From an uncultured Slackia sp. (GTDB taxonomy: Bacteria; Actinomycetota; Coriobacteriia; Coriobacteriales; Eggerthellaceae): DNA of 64,000 nucleotides. The translations under genes and the position numbers were made by a program. How positions within the stretch are numbered: position 1 is the stretch's first letter; each line of letters opens with the position of its first letter. The notes beneath the pieces were generated by a model, which saw only the letters and a program-made list of their open reading frames with translations, did not search any database and had not been told where the DNA came from. This document shows positions 32,794 to 42,338 of this stretch, piece after piece. The stretch lies in contig NZ_CAKTVX010000003.1 in assembly GCF_934630525.1 (NCBI RefSeq), positions 240,032 to 304,031 on the forward strand. Direction: 5' to 3'.

Positions 32794-35031
32794 ATGGAGA
32801 AACACATGGTCGTGTGTCCATACTGCGGCACCGGCTGTAAGTTCAACCTGCTGGTCGAGAACGATCTCGTCGTAGGCGCTGAACCTCTCAACGGTCTCAC
32901 CAACGAGGGTTTCCTGTGTTTGAAGGGCTGGTTCGGCTACGACTTCATCAACGACACGAAAATCCTCACTCCTCGAGTGCTGCATCCCATGATGCGCGAG
33001 GAGAAAGGCGCGCCTCTCAAGCGCGTTTCGTGGGATACCGCTCTCGACTTCGTGGCGAGCAAGCTCACGGAAATCAAAGAGAAGTACGGACCCGATTCAA
33101 TTTTCGTCACCGGTTCCTCGCGCGGTACCGGCAATGAATCCAACTTGGCGGCGCAGCGATTCGCACGTGCGTGCATTGGCACGAACAACATCGATAACTG
33201 CGCTCGTGTTTGACACGGCCCCACTGTCGTCGGTCTGATTGACACACTTGGAGCTGGTTCTATGAGCTGCGGCGTTCCCGGCATGGAGGACGCTGGCTGC
33301 TTGTTCTTGTTCGGCTACAACCCGAACACCTCGCACCCCCTGGTCGCTCGCCGCATGGTGAAGGCCAAGGAAAAGGGCGCGAAAATCATCGTCGCCGACC
33401 CGCGTTTCATCGAAACCGCGCGCATCGCCGACATCTACATGCCGCTGAAAAACGGCAGCAACATCGCTTTCCTCAATTCGTTCGCGAACGTGATCGTCAA
33501 CGAAGGCCTCATGGACGAGGAATTCGTGCGCGAGCACACGCTCGGCTTTGACGAGTGGTGGAAGACCATCGAGAAGTACACCCCCGAATCGACCCAGCAC
33601 ATCACCGGCATCGACCCGGGCATGATGCGCGAAGCGGCCCGCATGTACGCGACGGCCAAGCCTTCTTCGATCATTTGCTGGGGCATGGGCGTGTGCCAGC
33701 AGAAGCAAAACGTCGAAGCGGTGCACACCGCCGCGGCGATTGCCTGCATCAGCCACCAAATCGGCAAGCCGAATTCCGGCGTTGCCCCCGTTCGTGGCCA
33801 GAACAACGTTCAGGGCGCATGCGACATGGGCGCTCTGCCGAACTTCTTCCCGGGCTACCAAAGCGTCACCGACCCTGCCATCAAGCAGAAGTTCGCTGAC
33901 AACTGGAACATCCCAGTCGAGAAGCTCTCCGACCATATCGGCTACAAGGTCACCGACCTGGGCCACTTGGTGAAGGAAGGCAAGATCCACGCGTTCTATA
34001 ACTTCGGCGAAGACCCGCTGCAAACCGATCACGACACGCAGCATCTGGCCGAAGAACTCGAAGGCCTCGACCTGTTCATCTCGCAAGACATCTTCATGAC
34101 GCAGACCAGTGCCGCCGCCGACGTCATTTTGCCGGCAACGAGCTGGGGCGAGCACGAGGGCGTCTTCTCTGCCTGCGACCGCACGTTCCAGTACTTCAGC
34201 GCTGCTGTGCCGCCGAAGGGCGAATGCAAGCATGACTGGCAGATCTTCAGCGAGATCGCCGAGCGCATGGGCTACGACATGCATTACGAGAACACCCAAG
34301 ACATTTGGGATCACGAATGCCGCAACATGTGGCCCGCAGCATACGGCGCGACCTACGAGAAGATGGCGGGCGTCGGCCATGCGCAGTGGCCCATCCCCAC
34401 GCTCGAGCATCCCGGCACTCCCGACCTGTTCCTGGGCGGCAAGTTCACCACCCCGGAAGGCAAGGCGCACCTGGTGGCGCACGAATACGTCGACCCCACC
34501 GAGCTGCCTGACGACCAGTACCCGCTCGTGCTGTGCACGGTTCGCGAAGTCGGCCACTACTCCTGCCGTTCCATGACGGGCAATTGCGAGCAGCTGTCCA
34601 ACCTTGCCGAAGAGCCCGGCTTTGCCCACATCAACCCCGTCGACGCCGCAGCCCGCGGCATCAAGAACGACGACATGGTATGGGTCAGCTCGCGCCGCAG
34701 CCGCATCATCACCCGCGCTTTCGTCGACGACCGCGTGAACGAGGGCGCCGTGTACATGACGTACCAGTGGTGGATCGGCAAATGCAACGACCTCACCATC
34801 CACGCCGTCGACGACCGTTCGCGCACGCCTGAAAGCAAGTACTGCGCCATCGAAGTCGAGCGCGTTGACGACCAGGTTTGGGCCGAGCAGCACGCCGAGA
34901 ACCTCTACATGGAGCTCAAGGCGCGCTTGGCCGCCGAGGCCAACGAGCAATGGCAGGGCAAGGTGGGCGTCGCTTACAACGACCTGCACGAAGAGCAGGG
35001 CGACGCCGGCAAGGTAAGCGCCCACGCCTAA
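32794..35031 (+). CDS. fdhF: Selenocysteine formate dehydrogenase H
   Basis: 745-aa molybdopterin enzyme read through an in-frame TGA at 33211-33213, codon 140, the same position as Sec140 of E. coli FdhF. The residue is followed by His141 (V-U-H-G-P-T-V). The N-terminal [4Fe-4S] ligands are Cys8, Cys11, Cys15 and Cys42, with Lys44 after them. Downstream sequence (GVCQQKQNVEAVHTAAAIAC, then the C-terminal MoCoBD domain) is continuous in the same frame. It oxidises formate to CO2 and passes electrons to the HyfA/HydN ferredoxins. A simple gene caller would split it into a 139-codon piece and a piece starting near 33262. The cell must carry selABCD elsewhere. Confidence 0.96.
33211..33250 (+). 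promoter_or_regulatory. Bacterial SECIS element in fdhF
   Basis: Directly after the TGA, GGTCTG occurs at the same codon offset as the SelB-binding apical loop of the E. coli fdhF SECIS. TGTC and GACA on either side can form the upper stem. It directs selenocysteine insertion by SelB. Confidence 0.8.
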
Positions 35032-35095
35032 ACGAACGTCTCAACGTGCGGGGGCGCAAACCCCTGCACGTCAACCAGAAGGAAAGGAGGAGTGA

Positions 35096-35680
35096 ATGAA
35101 TCGCTTTATCGCCATATATCCCAGCCGCTGCGTCGCGTGCGGAACGTGTCGCGCCGCTTGCAGCGAGGGTCACAAGCGCGCTGGTCTGCAGAAAGAGCCG
35201 AGGCTTGCCCTGTACGAGAGCCGCGACGTCGTCGCATCGCTCACGTGCCACCACTGCGAAGGCGCGCCCTGCGTGAAGGTTTGCCCCGTCAATGCCATCA
35301 AGCATGAAGACGACGGCTGCGTACGCGTGGACGAATCGCATTGCATTGGCTGCAAGCTTTGTGCCGTGACCTGCCCGTTTGGCGCGATTCATATGTCCGG
35401 CACCGGCCGCGCCGGTGTTGCGGGCATCGAATACAACACTCCCACGTTTGCCGCTTCGCTCGACCCCATTCTCCAATGGGAAATCGGCGTTTCGCCGGTC
35501 GCCGTCAAATGCGACCTGTGCAAATACGACGGCTGCAAACCGCACTGCGTCGACGCCTGCATCACCGAGGCGCTCACGCTCATCGAAACTGACGGAACCG
35601 AGGCCGACCTGGAGGCAAAGCGCAAAGAAGCGCTCGAGGCCGGCTTGGTGATGCTTGAAGACTACGAGGGGAGGGAATAG
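35096..35680 (+). CDS. hyfA: Hydrogenase-4 ferredoxin subunit
   Basis: 194 aa with four cysteine clusters (CVACGTCRAACS, CHHCEGAPCVKVCP, CIGCKLCAVTCP and CDLCKYDGCKPHCVDAC), the HycB/HyfA layout of four [4Fe-4S] clusters. It would link FdhF to the hydrogenase module. GGAAAGGAGGAG precedes ATG 35096. It sits 3 bp before hyfB. Confidence 0.88.
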   Translation: MNRFIAIYPSRCVACGTCRAACSEGHKRAGLQKEPRLALYESRDVVASLTCHHCEGAPCVKVCPVNAIKHEDDGCVRVDESHCIGCKLCAVTCPFGAIHMSGTGRAGVAGIEYNTPTFAASLDPILQWEIGVSPVAVKCDLCKYDGCKPHCVDACITEALTLIETDGTEADLEAKRKEALEAGLVMLEDYEGRE

Positions 35681-35683
35681 GAA

Positions 35684-37693
35684 ATGGATATGTTGCTTGT
35701 TTCCACCGTCGTCTCCATCGTGGGCGCGATCGTCGCGCTGTGCCTGAGCAAGGCTGAAAACACCGCGAAGGTCGTCGCATGCCTCTTCGGCATCGTGGCT
35801 GCGTGCTGCTCGATCATCGCGGGCGCAACGGGAATCTTCGGCGCAGAGCAGTTCATCTGCTTCGCAACGCCGTTCAATTTCGCGAACTTCACGCTGCTCA
35901 TCAACCCCCTGTCGGGACTGTTGCTCGTGGCCATTAACATCCTCGCGCTCGTCGCTTGGATTTACGGCCTGGCGTATTTCGACGAATACAAGGGCATGGG
36001 CCTTGGCGCCATCGGCTTCTTCATGAACCTGTTCGTGGCCTCGATGAACATGGTGCTCACCGTCGACAACGCGTTTTGGTTCCTCGTGTTCTTCGAGCTC
36101 ATGTCGCTGACTTCGTACTTCCTGGTCATCGTGGAGCAGAAGCCCCAGTCCATCAAGGGCGGCTTCCTCTACTTCATCATGGCCCACGTCGGCTTCTTCA
36201 TGATCATGCTTTCCTACCTGATCATGGCGGCCAACACGGGAAGCTTCGAATTCGCGACGTTCCGCGCCACGCAGTTCAGCCCCGCAATTGCCAGCCTGTG
36301 CTTCATCCTGGCGTTCTGCGGCTTCGGCTGCAAGGCGGGCATGTTCCCGTTCCATTCGTGGCTGCCGCAGGCGCACCCCGCAGCGCCCTCGAACGTTTCG
36401 GCCCTCATGTCGGGCGGCATGATCAAAATCGGTATCTTCGGTATCGTGAAGGTCGGCCTCGATCTTTTGGGCTCATGCGAGGTTCAGCTGTGGTGGGGCT
36501 TGGTCATTCTGGTGATCGGCGCGCTCTCGAGCGTGCTCGGCGTCGCCTACGCTTTGGGCGAGCATGACATCAAGAAGCTGCTCGCATACCACTCCGTCGA
36601 GAACATCGGCATCATTTTGCTGGGCATCGCCATCGGTTACATGGGCATGGCCCTCAATCAGCCGGTCATCGCCGTGCTCGGCATTATGGCTGGCCTGTAT
36701 CACGTGCTCAACCACGCGATGTTCAAGGGCCTGCTGTTCTTGGGCGCAGGCTCGGTGCTCTACACCACCGGTAGCCGCAACATGGAAATCATGGGCGGCC
36801 TGGCTCGCGTCATGCCCGCCACGGCCATGTGCTTCCTCATCGGCTCGCTCGCCATTTCGGCCATCCCGCCGTTGAATGGCTTCGTGTCTGAGTGGTTCAT
36901 CTACCAGTCCATGTTCTCGGTCGCCATCACTGGCGATATCATCGTTCGCTTCTTCGCGGCATTCGCCGCCGTGTCGCTGGCCATCACCGGCGCGCTCGCG
37001 GTTACCTGCTTCGTGAAGGCCTACGGCGTCACCTTCCTGGGCGCGCCGCGTTCCGAGGCTGCCGCCAACGCCAAAGAGGTGCCCGCCTCCATGCGCATCG
37101 GCATGATCATCCTCGCCGTTATGTGCATATGCCTGGGCATTGGCGCCCCGTGGGTGGCCCCCGTTATGCAGAACATCGCCGCGGCGACCACCGGCCAGGC
37201 GACCATCGCCGTCGCAAGCGGCCTCGATATCGCGAACCCGGCAATCGGCTCGGTCGTGTCCACCCCGATGCTCGCGATTCTGCTCATCGCTTGCGTGCTC
37301 GTTCCTGTGGCTGCTCGCAGCCTGTTCTCCAAGGGCGGCGTCGCAAGCGACCGCGACCCGTGGGCATGCGGCTATGCGCTTGACCCCGAGATGCCGGTTG
37401 TGGCAACCACCTTCGCGGCTGAGGTGAAGATGTTCCTCAAGCCGATTTACGCCGCACGCGAAGCCGTGGTTTCCACGGCGGGGTCGTTCCAAGCAATGTT
37501 TGGAAACGTCGTGTCTGGCGCGGCGAAAGCCGAAACCGTCGGCGACAAGTACGTCGTCGCCGGCACCGCATCGTTCGTCAACTGGATCAGCAAACAGGTT
37601 CAGAAGATCGAGGGCGGCAATTTCCGCGTGTACATCATCTACATCGTGGTTGCGCTCGTGTTCTTCCTCACCTTGGCTGTATTGATGAAGTAG
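35684..37693 (+). CDS. hyfB: Hydrogenase-4 membrane subunit, proton-antiporter type
   Basis: 669 aa, close to E. coli HyfB/HycC in length. It is a polytopic NuoL/Mrp-type protein with about 16 helices; FHSWLPQAHPAAPSNVSALM and HSVENIGIILLG are the conserved helices around the proton-channel lysine/histidine. The terminal section has an amphipathic region before the last helix (IIYIVVALVFFLTLAVLM). Function: part of the ion-translocating membrane arm of formate hydrogenlyase-2. Confidence 0.9.
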   Translation: MDMLLVSTVVSIVGAIVALCLSKAENTAKVVACLFGIVAACCSIIAGATGIFGAEQFICFATPFNFANFTLLINPLSGLLLVAINILALVAWIYGLAYFDEYKGMGLGAIGFFMNLFVASMNMVLTVDNAFWFLVFFELMSLTSYFLVIVEQKPQSIKGGFLYFIMAHVGFFMIMLSYLIMAANTGSFEFATFRATQFSPAIASLCFILAFCGFGCKAGMFPFHSWLPQAHPAAPSNVSALMSGGMIKIGIFGIVKVGLDLLGSCEVQLWWGLVILVIGALSSVLGVAYALGEHDIKKLLAYHSVENIGIILLGIAIGYMGMALNQPVIAVLGIMAGLYHVLNHAMFKGLLFLGAGSVLYTTGSRNMEIMGGLARVMPATAMCFLIGSLAISAIPPLNGFVSEWFIYQSMFSVAITGDIIVRFFAAFAAVSLAITGALAVTCFVKAYGVTFLGAPRSEAAANAKEVPASMRIGMIILAVMCICLGIGAPWVAPVMQNIAAATTGQATIAVASGLDIANPAIGSVVSTPMLAILLIACVLVPVAARSLFSKGGVASDRDPWACGYALDPEMPVVATTFAAEVKMFLKPIYAAREAVVSTAGSFQAMFGNVVSGAAKAETVGDKYVVAGTASFVNWISKQVQKIEGGNFRVYIIYIVVALVFFLTLAVLMK

Positions 37694-37702
37694 GAGGGCG
37701 AA

Positions 37703-38629
37703 ATGGAAATCATCATTGCACTTGTTCAAGCCCTTCTGCTCGTGCTGCTCGCGCCGCTCGTTTCGGGCTCTGCCCGTTGGCTGCGCGCGAAGATGCACAC
37801 CCGCAAGGGACCATCCATCCTGCAGGACTACTACGACATCGCGAAGCTGTTCCGCCGTCAGGACGTGCACCCGAAAGATTCGAGCTTCGTGCACAAGCTC
37901 ATGCCGCCTTTGTTCATGGGCGTGCTGCTCGTGCTCGCGATGGGCATTCCCATGATCACCATGGCAAGCCCCATTGCTTGGCTCGGCGACATCATTTTGG
38001 TGCTCTACCTGCTCGCCCTTCCGCGCTTCTTCTTCTCGCTTTCCGCGATTGACTCCTCCGACGCCTACGCAGGCATCGGCGGCGTGCGTGAGCTCATCAT
38101 TGGCGTGCTCGTCGAGCCGGCCATGATGCTCGCGCTGTTCACCGTGGCGCTCGCAACCGGCACCACCGCCATCGGCGGCATGGGCGCCGCCGTGGCAGAC
38201 CTTTCGGTGAGCGCGCCCGTGGGCGTTTTGGTAGCGGCGCTCGCATTTTTCGCGGCGTGCTACATCGAGCTTGGCAAACTGCCGTATGACCTGGCAGAAG
38301 CCGAGCAGGAGTTGCAGGAAGGCCCGCTTTCCGAATACTCCGGCCCTTCGCTCGCGATGGGCAAAATGGCGCTTTCCATGAAGCAGATCATCGTGGCCAG
38401 CTGGTTTATCGCGATCTTCGTTCCGTGGGGCGCCGCAACCGAGCTCACGATTCCCGCGCTCGCCTGTGGCTTGGCGGCATGGCTCGTGAAGATGCTCGTG
38501 TTCTTCTTCATCTGCGGCGTGTTCGAGAACATCGTTTCCCGCGTGCGCTACAAGTTGGTTGGCCGCCAGACCTGGGCCGTTGTAGCACTCGCGCTGTTCG
38601 GCTTCGTGTTCTGCGTTCTGGGATTGTAG
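37703..38629 (+). CDS. hyfC: Hydrogenase-4 membrane subunit, NuoH-like
   Basis: 308 aa with about eight helices, homologous to HycD/HyfC/NuoH. The conserved loop RKGPSILQDYYDIAKLF and the acidic loop PYDLAEAEQELQEG (counterpart of the NuoH quinone-site loop) identify it. It anchors the hydrogenase peripheral arm to the antiporter subunits. GAGGGCG precedes the ATG, 9 bp after hyfB. Confidence 0.9.
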   Translation: MEIIIALVQALLLVLLAPLVSGSARWLRAKMHTRKGPSILQDYYDIAKLFRRQDVHPKDSSFVHKLMPPLFMGVLLVLAMGIPMITMASPIAWLGDIILVLYLLALPRFFFSLSAIDSSDAYAGIGGVRELIIGVLVEPAMMLALFTVALATGTTAIGGMGAAVADLSVSAPVGVLVAALAFFAACYIELGKLPYDLAEAEQELQEGPLSEYSGPSLAMGKMALSMKQIIVASWFIAIFVPWGAATELTIPALACGLAAWLVKMLVFFFICGVFENIVSRVRYKLVGRQTWAVVALALFGFVFCVLGL

Positions 38630-38644
38630 AAGGGGGTAATTGAC

Positions 38645-40096
38645 ATGATTGGAACTATTTCCCTTCTCGCCCTTGGCGCCATCGTGATCCCGTTCGTCGC
38701 GGCCCTCGTCATTGTGGTCGCGCCGCAACCTTGCGCGAAATGGCTGTGCATCGGCGCCGCAAGCGTGTCGACCGCGCTCACCATCGCCGTATGGGCAATG
38801 CTCGCGCAAAACGGAGGAGAGACCGTTACCGTCGCATTGGCTTCCATGGGCAACGCGACCATTCTGAGCCTGATCTTCGACAAGATGTCGGTCATGCTCG
38901 CCACCGCGTTCGTTGGAATCGGCCTGCTCATCTCGATTTACTCGGTTGGCTACATGAACGCCGGCAACCGTGAGCATCCCGATGCTCCGCGCCGCCGCTT
39001 CTATGCCTTCTTCACCGTGTTCATCGGTGCCATGGCGGGCCTCGTGTACAGCGACACGCTCGTGTGCCAGCTCGTGTTCTTCGAAATCACGGGCGCATGC
39101 TCGTGGGCCCTTATCGGCTACTATGGCACGCCCACCGCGAACAAGTCGGCCATGAAGGCGCTCATCCTCACGCATATCGGTGCGCTGGGTCTCTACATCG
39201 CGACCTGCCTTCTGTTCTCACAGGCGGGCACGTTCGAGATTTCCGCAATCGCCGGCCTGTCCGATTCGTGGAAGATCGCCGTTCTGGTATGCATCGTCAT
39301 CGCCGCATGGGGCAAATCGGCCCAGCTGCCGTTTTACATGTGGCTGCCTTCCGCAATGGAAGCCCCCACGCCCGTTTCGGCCTACCTGCACGGCGCCTCC
39401 ATGGTTAAGGTCGGCGTGGCCGTGCTCGCACGCGCCCTCGCTTCTGCTGGCGTGATTCCCGAGGCCGTTGGCTGGGTCATCGTGATCGGCGCCATCGTCA
39501 CCATGATTTTCAGCTTCTTCATGTACCTGCCCCAGAAAGACATGAAGCGCCTCTTGGCCTTCTCGACCATCTCGCAGCTGTCCTACATCTTCCTGGGCTT
39601 CGGCTTCTTCGTGTTCGGCAGCCAGCTCGCCTTCGACGGCGGCGTGATGCACATGTTCAACCACGCCTTCGCGAAAACGCTGTTCTTCCTGGTTGCCGGC
39701 GCATTCAGCTACACCATGGGCACCCGTATGCTGCCTAAGCTGAAGGGCGTTTTGAAGAAGCAGCCGCTTCTGGCCGTCGGCTTCGGCGTCGCGGCGCTCG
39801 CCATCGCGGGCTGCCCGCCGTTCAACGGCTTCTTCAGCAAGTTCGCTATCTTCGCAGGCTCCTTCACCGCCGCGCAGGGCAACTGGCTGCTCACGGCCAT
39901 CGTGGTCGTTGGCCTTATCGAAACCGTCGCGTGCTTCGCATGGTTCCTGAAGTGGATGGGCTCGGTCATTCCGGGCGAGCCTTCCGAAACCGTCGCCAAC
40001 AGCCAGGCTTTGCCTAAGCCCATGGTCGGCGTGTTCATCGTATTGATCATCATGACCGTTTGCTCCAGCTTCATCGCTGCAGCGTGGCTCGGATAG
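38645..40096 (+). CDS. hyfD: Hydrogenase-4 antiporter-like membrane subunit
   Basis: 483 aa NuoL/M/N-type protein with about 14 helices. AWGKSAQLPFYMWLPSAMEA is the conserved Lys-containing helix and MEAPTPVSAYLHGASMVK the following loop. Hyf-type complexes have this additional antiporter subunit, absent from Hyc-type ones, which marks the operon as the FHL-2 kind. Its length is that of E. coli HyfD. Confidence 0.88.
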   Translation: MIGTISLLALGAIVIPFVAALVIVVAPQPCAKWLCIGAASVSTALTIAVWAMLAQNGGETVTVALASMGNATILSLIFDKMSVMLATAFVGIGLLISIYSVGYMNAGNREHPDAPRRRFYAFFTVFIGAMAGLVYSDTLVCQLVFFEITGACSWALIGYYGTPTANKSAMKALILTHIGALGLYIATCLLFSQAGTFEISAIAGLSDSWKIAVLVCIVIAAWGKSAQLPFYMWLPSAMEAPTPVSAYLHGASMVKVGVAVLARALASAGVIPEAVGWVIVIGAIVTMIFSFFMYLPQKDMKRLLAFSTISQLSYIFLGFGFFVFGSQLAFDGGVMHMFNHAFAKTLFFLVAGAFSYTMGTRMLPKLKGVLKKQPLLAVGFGVAALAIAGCPPFNGFFSKFAIFAGSFTAAQGNWLLTAIVVVGLIETVACFAWFLKWMGSVIPGEPSETVANSQALPKPMVGVFIVLIIMTVCSSFIAAAWLG

Positions 40097-40105
40097 GAGG
40101 CAACA

Positions 40106-40759
40106 ATGAACGGATATGTTCTCGTGAATATCCTGGGCGCGTTGCTCATCGTGACCTCGCTGTCGGTCATGCTCACGCGCTCGCCGCGCACCTCCGCGTT
40201 CGAATACGCCGCGCAGTCGTGCGTGCTCGTGGCCATCTTCATTACGCTCGGCATGACCACCGGTTCGACCGAACTGTTCACGTGGTCGTTCACCGCAACG
40301 CTCACGAAGGTCATCTTCGTGCCCGCCGTGGTTCTGTACGCGTACAAGAAGATGGGCGCGCCCGAAAATACGGAAGGCTCTTCCACCACGCCGGTGCTCT
40401 CCATCGTGCTCGTGGCCATTGAGCTGCTCGTGTGCTTCATCGCCGTTATGGGAATCCAGCTTCCCACCGCGGCTGAGGTCAAGCCCGCGCTCGCCGTATC
40501 GCTTGCGCACTTCTTCATCGGCCTGACCTGCATCATCACGCAGCGCAACATCTTGAAGCAGATGTTCGGCTACTGCCTGATGGAAAACGGCTCGCATGTC
40601 ACGCTCGCCCTGCTCGCGCCCCAGGCGCCTGAGCTCGTCGAGGTCGGCATCGCGACCGACGCCATTTTCGCCATCATCATCATGGCGATCGTGGCGCTGC
40701 GCATCTACAACTGCACTCATACGCTCAACGCGGATGAGCTTTCGAAATTGAAGGGTTAG
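40106..40759 (+). CDS. hyfE: Hydrogenase-4 membrane subunit HyfE
   Basis: 217 aa, about seven helices, with NuoK-like character at the C-terminal end (FGYCLMENGSHVTLAL). HyfE is a Hyf-specific membrane subunit; its length (E. coli 216 aa) and position between hyfD and hyfF agree. GGAGGCAAC precedes the ATG. Confidence 0.86.
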   Translation: MNGYVLVNILGALLIVTSLSVMLTRSPRTSAFEYAAQSCVLVAIFITLGMTTGSTELFTWSFTATLTKVIFVPAVVLYAYKKMGAPENTEGSSTTPVLSIVLVAIELLVCFIAVMGIQLPTAAEVKPALAVSLAHFFIGLTCIITQRNILKQMFGYCLMENGSHVTLALLAPQAPELVEVGIATDAIFAIIIMAIVALRIYNCTHTLNADELSKLKG

Positions 40760-40769
40760 GGGGGTCATC

Positions 40770-42329
40770 ATGGATTTCGCGACTATGCTCGTCGTTCTGC
40801 TTGCGATCCCCTTGATCGCCGCGCTGCTCATGGCGGTTTTGCCTTCCAAAGCCGTGCCCGCCGCAGCGTATGAATCGATTCATATCTTGTCGGTCGGCGC
40901 CGTGTGCGTGCTGGCAATCTATCTGGTCGTCAACGAATTCGTGTCGGGTACCGCCATCGAGGCATGCGGCCTGTGGTTCCGCCTCGACGGTCTGGGTTCG
41001 ATCTTCGCCACCCTTATCGGCGTGATCGGTCTGCTCACAGGTATCTACTCCATCGCCTATGTGCGCCACGACATCGAAATCGGAAACATGGGCCCTGGCC
41101 AGGTGAAGCAGTACTACGTATTCTTCAGCCTGTTCGTGTTCTCGATGCTTCTGGTTGTGACCTCGAACAACATCATCATGATGTGGGCCGCCATCGAAGC
41201 GACCACGCTTGCGACCGTGTTCCTCGTCGGCTCCTACAACACGAAGCTCTCGCTTGAGGCGGCGTGGAAGTACGTCATCGTGTGCACCGCCGGCGTGGCG
41301 TTCGGCCTGTACGGCACCGTGCTGGTTTACGCCAACGCGAACGCGCTCATGGCCGACCCGACCCAGGCCGTGTTCTGGACCTCGATCCTGCCTTACGCAA
41401 CGCAGTTCGACGCCCAGCTCATCCAAATCGCATTCGTGTTCGCCGCCATCGGCTTCGGCACGAAGGCCGGTTTGTTCCCCATGCACACCTGGCTGCCCGA
41501 TGCCCACTCCGAGGCCCCGAGCCCCGTTTCGGCATTGCTTTCCGGCGTGCTTTTGAAGTGCGCGATGCTCATCGTCATCCGCTTCTACATCCTGGCCATC
41601 CAGGCCGTCGGCCCCACCTTCCCGCAAACCGTCATGCTCATTCTGGGCGCGATCTCGGTTGGCATGGCCGCCCTGGCCGTGTTCTCGCAAGACGACCTCA
41701 AGCGCAAGCTGGCGTACCACTCCTGCGAAAACATCGGCATCGTGGCTTTGTGTTTGGGCTTCGGCGGACCGCTCGGCATCGCCGCAGCGCTTCTGCACTG
41801 CGTGACGCACGGCTTCACCAAGGCGCTGCTGTTCTGCATCTCGGGCAACGTGCTCATGAAGTACGGCACCCGCGACCTGAACAAGATCAGCGGCATTCTG
41901 CGCGTGGCCCCCACCACGGCAGTGCTCATGGCGATCGGCTTCTTCGCCCTTGCCGGCTTCCCTCCGTTCGCCATGTTCGTGTCTGAAATCATGGCATTCG
42001 CCGCAGGCGTGCTCGGCGGACACATCGCGCTCGTGGTGCTGTTCGGCATCGCGCTGACCATCGTCGTGGCGGCGTGCGTGCACGTGGTGACTGGCGCCGT
42101 GTTTGGCGAAGCGCCTGATACCGTGAAGAAGGGCGACGTCGGCGCGCTGGCGTTGGCCCCCGAGATCATTATGGTCGCCGTCATTTTGTGGTTCGGCGTC
42201 GCGATGCCCCAGCCGGTTATCGCAGGCGTCGAGGACGCGACCGCCATCGTTTTGCAGTCCGACGTCAACGCGCTGCACGAAGAGCCCCTGTTCTCGAGCC
42301 TCTTCGGCGCATCGGAAACGATGGAATAA
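40770..42329 (+). CDS. hyfF: Hydrogenase-4 antiporter-like membrane subunit
   Basis: 519 aa, a third NuoL/M-type subunit with about 14 helices; GTKAGLFPMHTWLPDAHSEA is the signature of NADH-plastoquinone/antiporter families. With HyfB and HyfD it gives three predicted ion-translocating units. The start is 11 bp after hyfE, with AGGGGGG upstream. Confidence 0.9.
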   Translation: MDFATMLVVLLAIPLIAALLMAVLPSKAVPAAAYESIHILSVGAVCVLAIYLVVNEFVSGTAIEACGLWFRLDGLGSIFATLIGVIGLLTGIYSIAYVRHDIEIGNMGPGQVKQYYVFFSLFVFSMLLVVTSNNIIMMWAAIEATTLATVFLVGSYNTKLSLEAAWKYVIVCTAGVAFGLYGTVLVYANANALMADPTQAVFWTSILPYATQFDAQLIQIAFVFAAIGFGTKAGLFPMHTWLPDAHSEAPSPVSALLSGVLLKCAMLIVIRFYILAIQAVGPTFPQTVMLILGAISVGMAALAVFSQDDLKRKLAYHSCENIGIVALCLGFGGPLGIAAALLHCVTHGFTKALLFCISGNVLMKYGTRDLNKISGILRVAPTTAVLMAIGFFALAGFPPFAMFVSEIMAFAAGVLGGHIALVVLFGIALTIVVAACVHVVTGAVFGEAPDTVKKGDVGALALAPEIIMVAVILWFGVAMPQPVIAGVEDATAIVLQSDVNALHEEPLFSSLFGASETME

Positions 42330-42338
42330 GGAGGAGTT

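Noticed and set aside
33211..33213. Nonsense mutation in fdhF
   Set aside because: Codon position, Sec-His context and the SECIS loop match known Sec-FdhF, so it is recoding, not a mutation.
33097..35025. Long minus-strand open frame antisense to fdhF
   Set aside because: GC-rich coding DNA creates long open frames on the opposite strand. It has no ribosome site and a biased, repetitive composition, while the + strand gene is certain.
36473..39175. 900-codon minus-strand open frame across hyfB-hyfD
   Set aside because: Antisense shadow rich in His, Glu and Arg, crossing several real genes; no domain recognisable.
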